From the NCBI GenBank assembly GCA_014163555.1, contig JACJGO010000001.1, forward strand, positions 124,001 to 188,000: a DNA stretch of 64,000 nt. The letters are read 5' to 3'. The notes under the pieces are model-generated. The model made no database searches and was not told the DNA's origin. It saw only the letters and a list, made by a program, of their open reading frames with translations. A program made the translations under genes and the position numbers. Of the stretch, positions 9,164-18,343 are shown one piece after another; within the stretch, counting starts at the first letter, position 1, and each line of letters begins with the position of its first letter. The stretch is from Flavisolibacter longurius. GTDB taxonomy: Bacteria; Bacteroidota; Bacteroidia; Chitinophagales; Chitinophagaceae.

Positions 9164-9435
9164 GGCTTTTAATTTTTATAGCACAAATCTGCGAGCCTGA
9201 AGGCCCGAAAAAAATCACCGGATTTGCCAATAGAGTAACCGATAATGGGGAGAGGTGAATGGTGAGTGGTGAGTAAGAGATGAAAATAAAATTCTGATAT
9301 CGCCTTAGCAATCCAGGTTATAAATTCACTCGTTACATAAATGGAGCTAAAATTTGAAATGCTGTTACAATGCATCAGGATGATGCAGCCCACTTCCGTT
9401 TGATGGAAACAGTTTTAAGCAAATACGCTGTCCCC

Positions 9436-10083
9436 TTAAACAATGCGCTGGTGAATGGCTTTGGCCACGACTTCGGTGAGAGAAGCCACATGCAATTTTT
9501 CGTAGATCTTTTTTACATGCGACCGGACAGTTTCATAGCTGATGTTCAGGTCTGCTGCAATCATTTTATAGCTCAACCCATTTACAAGACAGGACAAGAC
9601 TTCTTTTTCGCGGTTTGTCAGGTGATAATCAGGCGCCACTTCCGGCTTTAAGTAGCCAGAAAACGACTGCATTTTGTTCAACACTTTTCGGGCAATGGAT
9701 GGCGACATGGGTGATCCGCCGAATTGCAATTCGTTAATGGCATCAATGAGTTTTGTATTGAGCTGATTTTTTAAAATGTAGCCCGATGCACCTGCACAGA
9801 TAGAATCGAATACACGATCGTCATCTTCAAACACGGTTTGCATCAGTACCTGTACATGGGGCAAGGTGTTTTTGATTGTTACAACGGCTTCAATGCCACT
9901 CATACCGGGCATTTCAATATCCATGAGTACAATATCCGGTTGACAGCGTTTGATATCATCCACGCAATCCAGCACATGCGAAAAAGAACCTACCACATGA
10001 AATGTGGGCTCTGTGCTCAATAATAAGGTAATGCTTTCGCGGATGTTTTTGTTGTCGTCAAATATGGCAATACGCAGGTTCAT
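9436..10083 (-). CDS. LuxR/NarL-family response regulator
   Basis: 215 residues from the ATG at 10081-10083, preferred over 10119 because the receiver fold begins immediately (MNLRIAIFDDN). Receiver domain about 1-120 with phospho-acceptor Asp55 (VLMDIEMPG), an acidic pocket at Asp9/Asp10, and Lys in the GYILKNQ segment. LuxR-type helix-turn-helix at about 150-215 (LTNREKEVLSCLVNGLSYKMIA, then SYETVRSHVKKIYEKL). It starts 48 bases after the propeller kinase stop, so it is the cognate output protein of that kinase, transcribed in the same operon. Confidence 0.92.
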   Translation of the reverse strand: MNLRIAIFDDNKNIRESITLLLSTEPTFHVVGSFSHVLDCVDDIKRCQPDIVLMDIEMPGMSGIEAVVTIKNTLPHVQVLMQTVFEDDDRVFDSICAGASGYILKNQLNTKLIDAINELQFGGSPMSPSIARKVLNKMQSFSGYLKPEVAPDYHLTNREKEVLSCLVNGLSYKMIAADLNISYETVRSHVKKIYEKLHVASLTEVVAKAIHQRIV

Positions 10084-10131
10084 GCTATGTATCAAAGTTG
10101 CTTGTTTTTGTTCGGGCAACCTATCCCCAAA

Positions 10132-13100
10132 TCAGGGGATAGGAAATTCCAGCTCAACCCGGGTGCCCTTTCCCGGTTCGCTTTGCATATGCAGTGTACC
10201 CTTCATATCCTCTGCCCTTTGCTGCATATTTTTTAACCCGTTGCCGCCACCAAATACATCGGAGGATTTATACCCTTCCGAAGTTTTGGAAAGATCAAAG
10301 CCTTTGCCGTCATCCTGTATATGCATGAGCAGGTGATGCCCTTTTTGCCGGAGCGAAACGTCCATGCGTGTTGCTTCAGCGTACTTTATTACATTGTTCA
10401 CCGTTTCTTTAAATACGGAATAAAAATTTTTGCGCTTTTCCATCTCCAGGTTTAACTCCGAAATGTGAGGATCATACTGCAGGGTAAACTGGATGCCTTG
10501 CGCACTGAGCAGGGGTTTGGCAAACGATTCCATCCGCTGCAGAATCACCTCCATATTATCGTTCCGTGGGTTAATGGCCCACACGGTATCGTTTAATTCG
10601 GAAATCATTTCGGAAGAGGTTGTGCTGATTTTTTCCAGTGTATTGTGCAGTTCACCCTGCCGCGATTGCTGCTGGTAAATGCGGGCTACCTGAGTATAAA
10701 CGGAAATGCTGCTAAGCGTGGACCCCACATTATCATGCAGGTCCTGTGCTATTTTGTTACGAATGGCCTGCCGCTTCAACAACTCGTTAATGCGGTAGCG
10801 ATAAATGGACAGAACAACGAGTGCAATAAGAATTGTAGCCCCCAGAAAAAACCAGGCTTGCTTCCAGTAAGGCGGAATAATCTTCAGCCGTACAGTGGCC
10901 ATCTGCGGGCTCCAGCTACCCGGTGTTGTCGTAACCCTTACCTGGAAAGTATAGTCACCGCCATCAAGGTTCGAATAACTGACGTAACGCCGGTCTCCCG
11001 CATCTACCCAATCGCGGTCAAATCCTGCCAGCTTATAGCTGTATCTCACCTCAGTGCCCGGAGTAAATTCCGGTGCGGCAAATTCAAAACCGAAATGATT
11101 GTCGTCGTGATGAAGCGTGATCTTATCCTGCTGCAAAAAATGGCGGAACGATTGATTAAAGATCTGAAAATCGGTTATGTGTACCCGTGGTTCCGAACGC
11201 ACATCCGTGATTGAGTCGGGATGAAAAGCAACGAAATAATTGTTTCCGGCAACATAAAGCTTGCCCCGGCCGTCTTTGAAGATCGATCCTTTTACACCGC
11301 CGGATTTTTCCATATCGGGCAGTTGAAAACTGGTATAGGTTTTTTGCCCCGGGTCATAGCGGTGCAGGTTTCCGTTGCTGATCATCCACACATGGCCGCG
11401 ATCGTCTAACTGCACGCCTTCGGCCAGGTTGTTGGATGCTGCAATTTGGGTGAAGGTTTTGGTATGGGTATCAAAATAATGGAGGCCGCCCCCGTTTGTG
11501 GTAATCCAAAGGTTTCCTTTTCCGTCCTCGGTCATGTCAAACACATAGTTATTGGCAATGGATGCCGGGTTGCGGGGATCGTGTTTGAAATAAGCAGCTT
11601 TTGGCAGGGATTGTTTTGTCCACAATGCCAGGCCTTCCTTTGCCGTAGCCAGCCAGGCTTCCCCCTTCCGTGTCCTGTAAAACTTTTTGATCAGGTTGTC
11701 TTTTAGGTTAAAGCGTTCGATAATATTCAGCCGATCCAATCGCGATACCCATCGTTGGTCCTTAAAGTCATAATACGTAAGGTAGTGTCCATAAGGAAGG
11801 GTCAACAGAACAGGGTGTCCATTGATGGTATCTTTCTCCATGCATACCACTCGTGAGGTGATTATGCGATTCATGACACCATCCTTTTCCGTGTTGGGCA
11901 ATAACGCTATCTGACCGGAAATTGGATTGTAGCGAAATACAGAATAATCTGTTCCCAGGTAAAACGTGCCTGCATCCTCTTTGAAAAAGCTGGTTACCTG
12001 CAACGGAACACCTTTAAAAGAAAGTGTGCGGTGCTGCAATCGACCATCTGGTCTGCGAATAAAAATTCCCTGACTGGTTCCCATCCAGATGCTATTGTCT
12101 TCATCTTCAAAAAAAGCATAGATGGTCAGATTTGTATTGGCTTCCGGCTGGAGAAACTGCTGTGAAAACTGTTGCCGGCCGGGTTGATAAATGCAAAGGC
12201 CACGGGATGTTCCCAGCCAAATGCGACCATCCCCGTCGCGGTAGATACAATGAATGCGGTTATCGGCAATGGTGCCTTCCCGGGAAGGATCGTACCGAAA
12301 ATTATAAAATCGCTGGCTGGACGGATCGTAAACATGCAGGCCTTTTTCTTTTCCTCCCATCCAGATGCGCCCCCACCTGTCTTCAGCAAAACAATTGATC
12401 TCATCGTTTTGAAAAGAAAAGGGACCTTTTTGCTGGAACGACTCTTCCTGATTACTGAACGCATTGTTGCGGTACAAAATCTTGTCCCACGAGCCATACC
12501 AAATGTTATTTGAAGCATCACGGTATAGAGCCGTTACCGTTGCATGCGGAAGATTTGCATACAGGTTGCTGTACCGTTGGTCTTCCGTTGTTGCCAGTGT
12601 GGCTGGGTTGATTTTTAATATCCCTCCGCCTTGTCTTCCTACCCAAATCATTCCATCTTTGTCCAGACAGAGATCCAGCGCCGTTTTACCGGACTTTGCA
12701 ATGTCGAAGAAGGTCTCAATTTTTTTGTTGAAGTGTAAGACCTGCCGGCCACTGGTTGCCAGCCAAAGATTGCCAAAACGGTCTTCGAGCATACTATTAA
12801 TGCTGTTGACAGGAATGGAAGTGGGTTTACCGGGAATATGTTTGTATTGCTTGAATTGCAGTTGCGGCGCCGCACGGAAATCATAGCGGCTTAATCCGCC
12901 ATCAGCAGTTGCTATCCACAACAAACCGGCCTTGTCTTCCAACAGATCAGTGATGATATTTCCGGAGATGCTGGTACTGTCGCCAGGGCGGTGGCGGAAT
13001 GGAATAAACTGGCTGCCATCGTACCGATTGAGGCCGTCATCTGTACCGATCCACATAAAACCCCGGCGATCCTGTAAAATGCAATTGACCTTGTTGTGTG

Positions 13101-13200
13101 AAAGGCCGTTTTGGACCGTTCGTTTTTCAAAATAAAATGAGGGCTCCTGAGCCCGCAGGCGAGTGGAAAGTAAAATAAATATCAGGAGCAGTACCCGCAT
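10132..13200 (-). CDS. Propeller-type sensor histidine kinase
   Basis: 1022 residues. Signal peptide (cut at LRA|QEPS), then repeated two-component-regulator propeller blades to about 690 (MWIGTDDGLNRYDGS, LLWIATADGGLSRYD, IWMGGKEKGLHVYD and others), a Y_Y_Y domain at about 705-765 (YSYKLAGFDRDWVDAG), a transmembrane helix at about 778-799, a HisKA_3 dimerisation domain with His822 (QDLHDNVGSTLSS), and a GHKL ATPase domain to the end (NNVIKYA N box, DDGKGFD, GGGNGLKNM). The N-terminal periplasmic part senses a ligand, often a glycan fragment in other Bacteroidota. Unlike hybrid systems there is no fused receiver: the regulator is the separate LuxR-type gene just downstream. Confidence 0.92.
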   Translation of the reverse strand: MRVLLLIFILLSTRLRAQEPSFYFEKRTVQNGLSHNKVNCILQDRRGFMWIGTDDGLNRYDGSQFIPFRHRPGDSTSISGNIITDLLEDKAGLLWIATADGGLSRYDFRAAPQLQFKQYKHIPGKPTSIPVNSINSMLEDRFGNLWLATSGRQVLHFNKKIETFFDIAKSGKTALDLCLDKDGMIWVGRQGGGILKINPATLATTEDQRYSNLYANLPHATVTALYRDASNNIWYGSWDKILYRNNAFSNQEESFQQKGPFSFQNDEINCFAEDRWGRIWMGGKEKGLHVYDPSSQRFYNFRYDPSREGTIADNRIHCIYRDGDGRIWLGTSRGLCIYQPGRQQFSQQFLQPEANTNLTIYAFFEDEDNSIWMGTSQGIFIRRPDGRLQHRTLSFKGVPLQVTSFFKEDAGTFYLGTDYSVFRYNPISGQIALLPNTEKDGVMNRIITSRVVCMEKDTINGHPVLLTLPYGHYLTYYDFKDQRWVSRLDRLNIIERFNLKDNLIKKFYRTRKGEAWLATAKEGLALWTKQSLPKAAYFKHDPRNPASIANNYVFDMTEDGKGNLWITTNGGGLHYFDTHTKTFTQIAASNNLAEGVQLDDRGHVWMISNGNLHRYDPGQKTYTSFQLPDMEKSGGVKGSIFKDGRGKLYVAGNNYFVAFHPDSITDVRSEPRVHITDFQIFNQSFRHFLQQDKITLHHDDNHFGFEFAAPEFTPGTEVRYSYKLAGFDRDWVDAGDRRYVSYSNLDGGDYTFQVRVTTTPGSWSPQMATVRLKIIPPYWKQAWFFLGATILIALVVLSIYRYRINELLKRQAIRNKIAQDLHDNVGSTLSSISVYTQVARIYQQQSRQGELHNTLEKISTTSSEMISELNDTVWAINPRNDNMEVILQRMESFAKPLLSAQGIQFTLQYDPHISELNLEMEKRKNFYSVFKETVNNVIKYAEATRMDVSLRQKGHHLLMHIQDDGKGFDLSKTSEGYKSSDVFGGGNGLKNMQQRAEDMKGTLHMQSEPGKGTRVELEFPIP

Positions 13201-13552
13201 GAAGATTTGGTCATTACTAAGCTAAACAAATTCCGGCAACCTTGGGCAGCGGTACTTTTTTCAGAAATTTTCATCAGCCATTTCTATTGTAATGCATCAT
13301 AAAGCCGGGCTTCCGTTTTGAAATAAGTCAATTGGCAGAAGCCTGTTTTTTTGTTCGATAGAAAGCATCAAATATGCTGGCTTTCACCAACATCACCTAT
13401 CACCAAATCCGGGGATATTTCGCCTTCTTTCCTTTTGATTAAAAACAAAAACCCCCGCTGCAAAAACAGCGGGGGAACAACTAAAAACACAAGCCTATTC
13501 TAGTGTTCCGCAGTTCAACAGCTACGGAACGGTGGCTTCATTGGAACAACGG
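13201..13552. other. Spacer between ftsZ and the sensor kinase gene
   Basis: About 350 bases without a reading frame of note. It contains the intrinsic terminator of the dcw cluster (13441-13475) and must contain the promoter of the kinase gene, although no clean TAnnTTTG element was found on the minus strand. Confidence 0.5.
13441..13475 (-). terminator. Intrinsic terminator after ftsZ
   Basis: Perfect 9-bp GC-rich stem, 13452-13460 with 13467-13475 (CCCCCGCTG/CAGCGGGGG), and a 6-base loop. On the minus strand it is followed by two runs of five T, the classic rho-independent form. It lies 78 bases past the ftsZ stop and closes the dcw cluster. Confidence 0.92.
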
Positions 13553-15427
13553 TTAATCCGGCTTTTTGCCGTCTAAGAACGTATTGATGGTGCTGATGGT
13601 AGCGTTGTTTTTGCCATCAGTCTTCACCGTGTAATTGCTGTAAAAATTCTCTACGGACGAACTGCCCTGGTACAGCTCCATGTTACGGCGGATGTACGCC
13701 GGCACATTTTCAAACTCGTTGTTGGGATCGGCAGCATTCAGATTGAACGACAGGTTACGCAGTTTCTGTAGGCGTTCTGTTGCACGCTGCTTGTCAACGG
13801 CCGCGTTCCCGCTTTGGGACTCATCAGCCTGGGGAGTTTGAGATGTTTGTGACGCCGGCGCATCCGCAGTTGAAAAGTCGTTGCGTATGACCAGTTGCAT
13901 GTCGGCAGATTCATCCTGCTCCATTTTTGTTTGCTGGTTACGAACCGGTTCTTCCGATTTGGATGACTGTTGCTTGTTCTCTGTATAGATATTGGATGGC
14001 CTTGACAGGTACCCTCCGGCGGCCGGTGGCTGCGAAGGCGAATTGCCTGTCATGTTCTGGCCCAGGATATTCTGGCGCAGGGCTTCGAATTTGTCTTCCA
14101 GCGCTTTTTTCTGGCGCTCAAGCTCTTTCTTTTCCCAGTCCATTTCTGGTTCTGCTTTTTCTTCCTTGAACTTCATCTGCAGGCCTGTTGTTGGCACTTC
14201 TTCTTTCTCTTCCTTCGGTGCCGGCTTTTCGGTGCCACCCAGTTCAAAATACTGGATCGGGGCTTCTTCTTTCGGCTCCTCTTCTTCCGTCATCTGCGGG
14301 GCTTCCACATAACTGTCCTCATCTACCAGCGTAGGCGCCAGCACATCTTCCACTTTCGGCTCAACAGGCGCCGGTTTGCGAGGCTGTTCATCGCCCAGCG
14401 TCATCACAATTCTTTCTTCCTGCGGTTGTTGTTTAATGGCCAGTTTTTTCACAAACGGATCTTTGTGTTCAAATCCGGTAGCGATCAGGGTAATGCCGAT
14501 CTCGTCACCAAGGGTATTGTCGTAACCAAGACCGAGGATTACATCGGTATGCTCACCAGCCTGGCTCAACAGGTGTGTTTGAATGATCTCTACTTCATCC
14601 ATCGTAAACTCGTGTTCGCCCTCGGCTGAGTTGATGTTGATGAGGATCCACTTGGCACCGCGGATATCGTTATCATTCAGTAACGGTGAATTCAATGCTT
14701 CTTCAATGGCACGCTGGGCACGGTCTTCGCCGGAGCAGGATGCATTACCCAGAATGGCTACACCACCGTTCTTCATAACCGTACATACATCGGCAAAGTC
14801 AACGTTGATCTGGCCGGTGCTGTTGATTACATCGGTAATACATTTCGCGGCTGTTGCCAGTACATTATCGGCCTTGGCAAACGCTTCCCGCATTTTCAGG
14901 TTGCCAAACTGGTGGCGCAGTTTGTCGTTGCTTATTACCAGCAGCGTATCCACATATTGCTTCAGGTTTTTGATTCCTTCTTCTGCCTGCATCTGGCGCT
15001 TCTTTCCTTCATAGGAAAATGGTGTGGTGACGATACCTACTGTCAGAATGCCGAGGTCTTTACAAATTTTTGAAATGATAGGCGCACCACCGGTACCGGT
15101 ACCACCACCCATGCCGGCAGTAACAAAAGCCATCTTGGTGTTCACTTCCAGCATGCGCTTGATTTCCTCAAGGCTTTCTTCGGTGGCCTGGCGACCAATT
15201 TCAGGATTGGCGCCGGCACCCAGGCCCTGTGTCAGGTGTGGACCGAGCTGCACTTTGTTGGGCACATTGCTTTGTGCAATGGCTTGTGCATCCGTATTAC
15301 AAATAATAAAGTTGACGCCTTCAATTTTCTGGCTATACATGTGGTTAACGGCGTTGCTTCCGCCACCACCAATACCAATTACCTTGAGTATGGAGGACTG
15401 TTCTTTGGGCAAATCAAAATGGATCAT
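13553..15427 (-). CDS. ftsZ: Cell division protein FtsZ
   Basis: Tubulin-like GTPase that polymerises into the Z ring. 624 residues, far longer than the about 380 of E. coli. The core is about 1-325, with the nucleotide loop GIGGGGSNAVNHM near 18-30, tubulin signature GGGTGTG at 107-113, and the T7-loop NVDFADV region near 205. Residues about 330-570 are a low-complexity linker rich in Glu, Pro, Lys and Gln, probably disordered. ENVPAYIRRNMEL at about 573-585 fits the conserved C-terminal peptide that binds FtsA, followed by a 39-residue tail ending in FLDGKKPD, a form seen in other Bacteroidota. Last gene of the cluster, about 150 bases after ftsA. Confidence 0.98.
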   Translation of the reverse strand: MIHFDLPKEQSSILKVIGIGGGGSNAVNHMYSQKIEGVNFIICNTDAQAIAQSNVPNKVQLGPHLTQGLGAGANPEIGRQATEESLEEIKRMLEVNTKMAFVTAGMGGGTGTGGAPIISKICKDLGILTVGIVTTPFSYEGKKRQMQAEEGIKNLKQYVDTLLVISNDKLRHQFGNLKMREAFAKADNVLATAAKCITDVINSTGQINVDFADVCTVMKNGGVAILGNASCSGEDRAQRAIEEALNSPLLNDNDIRGAKWILININSAEGEHEFTMDEVEIIQTHLLSQAGEHTDVILGLGYDNTLGDEIGITLIATGFEHKDPFVKKLAIKQQPQEERIVMTLGDEQPRKPAPVEPKVEDVLAPTLVDEDSYVEAPQMTEEEEPKEEAPIQYFELGGTEKPAPKEEKEEVPTTGLQMKFKEEKAEPEMDWEKKELERQKKALEDKFEALRQNILGQNMTGNSPSQPPAAGGYLSRPSNIYTENKQQSSKSEEPVRNQQTKMEQDESADMQLVIRNDFSTADAPASQTSQTPQADESQSGNAAVDKQRATERLQKLRNLSFNLNAADPNNEFENVPAYIRRNMELYQGSSSVENFYSNYTVKTDGKNNATISTINTFLDGKKPD

Positions 15428-15499
15428 AAAACGTTTTTTGTGCTATCACCTACAGCGATAGCGGTTGAGAATTTTTTGGTGGAGGATGGTTTGTTCAGT

Positions 15500-15578
15500 T
15501 CCCAGTTTGCAGTCTAAAGTTCAAAGTCGTTATATACATTGCTTTGGCTTTGAACTTTGGACTTTCAACTTTGAACTA
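15500..15578. repeat. ftsA-ftsZ spacer with reiterated AAAGTTCAAAGT-like word
   Basis: The spacer contains four to five imperfect copies, in both orientations, of a word close to ACTTTGAACTTT. The minus-strand ftsA stop (TAG, 15576-15578) is the first triplet of the array, so the repeat begins exactly where the gene ends. Comparable arrays with different words occupy many other spacers in this window. Confidence 0.7.
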
Positions 15579-16955
15579 GAACCGGCTGTCTTCTTCTTCT
15601 TTGAACATTTCAATTAAACTGGTCTTGAATTTTCCCCAGAAGTTAGAGATACTCTTGCGGGGGGCTGTTTTCACAACCGTGATGTTCGATCCCGCTTCCA
15701 CCATTTCTTCTTCTTCCTGAAGGTCGTCGGCTTTCAATCCTTCGGGCACTTCCACACGTCTGAAATCCGTTTCAAACTGCTTACGGTTGTGCTCGAAATC
15801 ATCATAACCTTTCAGGATAAGGCCCAAACAGGTTGCGTATGTTGGTTTGGCCAGCTCGTCGATATGATTCGGTGCCAGGTGCTCATTGGGCAGACCAATG
15901 CGTGCATTCAGGCCTGTTACATATTCGGTAAGCTGAATCAGGTGTTTTAATTGTGAACCACCACCGGTAAGGATGATGCCGCCATTGAGCATTTTGTTAT
16001 CCAGTCCGACCTGCTTCAGGTGGTAGGTAACAAAATCCAAAATCTCACTCATACGTGCCTGGATGATATGCGCCAAGTTCTTCACGCTGATTTCTTTCGG
16101 TGGCATGCCACGCAGGCCGGGAATGGTGATGTAGGCATTTGCTTTTGCCTCGTTGGCCAGCGCACTACCAAACTGCACTTTCATTTGCTCGGCCTGGGTT
16201 TTCAATACACCCAATCCGGTTTTGATGTCATTGGTGATGTTTTCACCGGCAAACGGAATAACGGCCGTGTGTTTCAAAATACCCTCGTAGAAGATGGCCA
16301 GGTCAGTGGTACCTCCGCCAATGTCAACGATGGCCACACCGGCTTCCATGTCTTCCTGCGCCATGACGGCAGAAGCGGAAGCCAGCGGTTGTAACACCAG
16401 GTCTTTTGTATCCAGTGCTGACTTTTCAACGGAACGTTTGATGTTCCGGATAGCATTTTTATCGCCGGTGATGATGTGGAAGTTGGCTCCCACCTTCACT
16501 CCGCTGTACCCGATGGGATCCTGGATGTTCTGGAAATTATCAACCGTAAATTCCTGAGGAATGACATCGATGATCTGGTCACCGGCCGGAATATAGGTCT
16601 TGTATTGATCAGCAATTAACTGGTCGATTTCTTTTTGCGAAATTTCGTTTTCGGTTTCCTGACGCACAATATCGCCGCGGGTCTGCAGGCTCTTGATGTG
16701 ATGGCCGGCAATGCCTACGTACACTTCGTTGATCACCAGGCTTGGATTGGAAGAATAGCAGGCATCCAGCGCCTGCCGGATGGCCTTGATGGTTTCATCA
16801 ATGTTCAGTACCTGCCCATGTTTGACGCCGTTAGAATTGGCCCGACCAAAACCCAAAATTTCCAGCTTGCCAAACTCGTTCTTGCGTCCGGCAATGACGG
16901 CAATTTTGGTGGTTCCAATGTCAAGCCCCACAATAATTGGTTGCTCGTTGTTCAT
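15576..16955 (-). CDS. ftsA: Cell division protein FtsA
   Basis: Actin-fold ATPase that tethers FtsZ to the membrane. 459 residues. Phosphate 1 motif GLDIGTTKIAVIAGR at about 10-24, the SHS2 (1C) domain at about 85-165, phosphate 2 motif VAIVDIGGGTTDLAIF near 205, adenosine motif GGIILTGGGSQLKHL near 333. The C-terminus (NFWGKFKTSLIEMFKEEEDSRF) contains an amphipathic helix with a basic/hydrophobic face, the expected membrane anchor, ahead of an acidic end. Follows ftsQ in the cluster with a 162-base spacer that carries a reiterated GTCAAA/GGAG-type word. Confidence 0.97.
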   Translation of the reverse strand: MNNEQPIIVGLDIGTTKIAVIAGRKNEFGKLEILGFGRANSNGVKHGQVLNIDETIKAIRQALDACYSSNPSLVINEVYVGIAGHHIKSLQTRGDIVRQETENEISQKEIDQLIADQYKTYIPAGDQIIDVIPQEFTVDNFQNIQDPIGYSGVKVGANFHIITGDKNAIRNIKRSVEKSALDTKDLVLQPLASASAVMAQEDMEAGVAIVDIGGGTTDLAIFYEGILKHTAVIPFAGENITNDIKTGLGVLKTQAEQMKVQFGSALANEAKANAYITIPGLRGMPPKEISVKNLAHIIQARMSEILDFVTYHLKQVGLDNKMLNGGIILTGGGSQLKHLIQLTEYVTGLNARIGLPNEHLAPNHIDELAKPTYATCLGLILKGYDDFEHNRKQFETDFRRVEVPEGLKADDLQEEEEMVEAGSNITVVKTAPRKSISNFWGKFKTSLIEMFKEEEDSRF

Positions 16956-16974
16956 GTTGTATGTTGTTTTTAGT

Positions 16975-17040
16975 TGTTGACAGTTTTCAAAGAGGTCAAA
17001 GGAGGAAAGGAGTCAAAAGAGTCAAACTCTTTCTACTCAT
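16975..17040. repeat. ftsQ-ftsA spacer with reiterated GAGTCAAA word
   Basis: Short imperfect direct repeats of the type AGAGTCAAA/GAGGTCAAAGG and a reverse copy (CTCTTT) occur within this part of the spacer. Same class of element as the other spacer-specific arrays, with a different word. Confidence 0.5.
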
Positions 17041-17117
17041 TTTCTCTTTCAGCTCTTAGCTTTAAAAGAACACATCGTTCATCCTTCGCTACTGCCCTGT
17101 TGAAGAGGCAGAAGCAT

Positions 17118-18260
17118 TCAATACTCGTTCGACGCGGTAGCCGGCATCAAAGCTTTTGGCTTTGGTGCGGCAGCTTTTTTTGCGACGACTGGTTTTCTTT
17201 CGGGTTTGGATTCCTTGCTTGTGGTTTTCTTAGGAATGGATTGTTGAACGGCCGGCTTCTTTGCCGTTTGGATAGGATCTGGAGTCACCGCTTTCTCTGT
17301 TGCGGATGTTTTTGCTAAAGCTTCTGTTTCACTGGCTGCAGGTCCCGGCTCAAAATCACCGTTTGACATCACCGGCGCCGGTTGAACGGTTTGCACCAGG
17401 TCTGTTGGCTCCTGCTCCGCCATTTTTTTCTCCATCAGTTCTTTTATATTCTTCTGCAACTGGATGGAGTCTACTTTAGACGTTGGTCCTCTGCGAACGG
17501 CCACTACCTGCTCGTTGAACTGTACATCCAACGCACTGTATTTGGCCAGGCCCGCTTTGGGCAATACCTGCCGGTAAAACACCATCAGCCTGTCCAGTTT
17601 TTCTTCGGTATTGTATCCCGATCCTAACTTGATCACATGATTGCCAACCACCGGTATCAGTTCAAACTTGCGATCCGGCGTGATATCGATCTGACCGATC
17701 TGCATATTCCAGAAAACATCCTCGCTGATGTTACGCACCACACTTTTTGTCTCCTGGAGCAAAGCACTGTCGGCTGCTTTCAATTTTTTGGCAGGCGTAA
17801 ATCCTGTCACAACCGGCAGCTTTGCGCTGTAGTTGTCGAGCAGGGGTAACTGGAAACCTGAACTGTCGATATAAAACGAATTTCCAGAGGTAGTGAACAC
17901 CCGGGCAAACGGCACTCTTTCGGTAATGGATACGTGCAAAACATCTTTTGTGTCAAAGTATAGTTCTGCATCCCGGATCCATGGATTTTTTTCCAGGCCC
18001 TTTTCCAGCCCGGCCAGGTTTACATTGCCACTGTTGCGGGAAAGCAGCTTTCCGCCAGCCGTTTTTTCGATAGTCTTCAGCACGTCTTCCTTTTCCACAT
18101 AGATCCGGTCGCCGCCATTGTTTACCGAAACCACTATACCTTTCACCGTACGGGTTTTGGATTTGCTGTTGGCAGACACCAGCAGAAATACAATCCCACC
18201 TACCGCGGCAATCCAGGCAGTATAAAACAAGTAACGGTATATGGGTCTTTTAAATCGCAA
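17118..18260 (-). CDS. ftsQ: Cell division protein FtsQ/DivIB
   Basis: 380 residues. Short cytoplasmic start, one membrane helix at about 10-28, POTRA domain at about 40-115 (GIVVSVNNGGDRIYVEKEDV, NPWIRDAELYFD), then the FtsQ beta domain to about 260 (VPFARVFTTSGNSFYIDSSG, ALDVQFNEQVVAVR). It scaffolds FtsL and FtsW/FtsI in the divisome. Residues about 270-380 form a Lys/Ala/Pro/Thr-rich tail that is periplasmic by topology and is not part of the usual FtsQ fold. Its cationic character suggests contact with the cell wall, as inference. Position between murC and ftsA is standard for the cluster. Confidence 0.92.
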   Translation of the reverse strand: MRFKRPIYRYLFYTAWIAAVGGIVFLLVSANSKSKTRTVKGIVVSVNNGGDRIYVEKEDVLKTIEKTAGGKLLSRNSGNVNLAGLEKGLEKNPWIRDAELYFDTKDVLHVSITERVPFARVFTTSGNSFYIDSSGFQLPLLDNYSAKLPVVTGFTPAKKLKAADSALLQETKSVVRNISEDVFWNMQIGQIDITPDRKFELIPVVGNHVIKLGSGYNTEEKLDRLMVFYRQVLPKAGLAKYSALDVQFNEQVVAVRRGPTSKVDSIQLQKNIKELMEKKMAEQEPTDLVQTVQPAPVMSNGDFEPGPAASETEALAKTSATEKAVTPDPIQTAKKPAVQQSIPKKTTSKESKPERKPVVAKKAAAPKPKALMPATASNEY

Positions 18261-18278
18261 TTTTTATCTGTTTGATAA

Positions 18279-18343
18279 GACATGCCAGGAGCATGTCCCT
18301 ACCTATTTTTATTTTACCAAGACACGCCACGGCGTGTCCCTAC
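18279..18343. repeat. Bipartite palindromic repeat, murC-ftsQ spacer
   Basis: Two palindromes in tandem: GACATGC-n5-GCATGTC-CCTAC at 18279-18302 and GACACGCC-AC-GGCGTGTC-CCTAC at 18321-18343. The same pair in the same order and orientation is found at 20904-20957, and a degenerate first half at 28840-28856. The last base is shared with the murC stop codon (TAG on the minus strand, 18343-18345). Confidence 0.85.

Noticed and set aside
9246-9290. Tandem GGTGAGT repeats as a CRISPR or VNTR locus
   Set aside because: Units are short, imperfect and without spacers; it belongs with the reiterated-word spacers instead.
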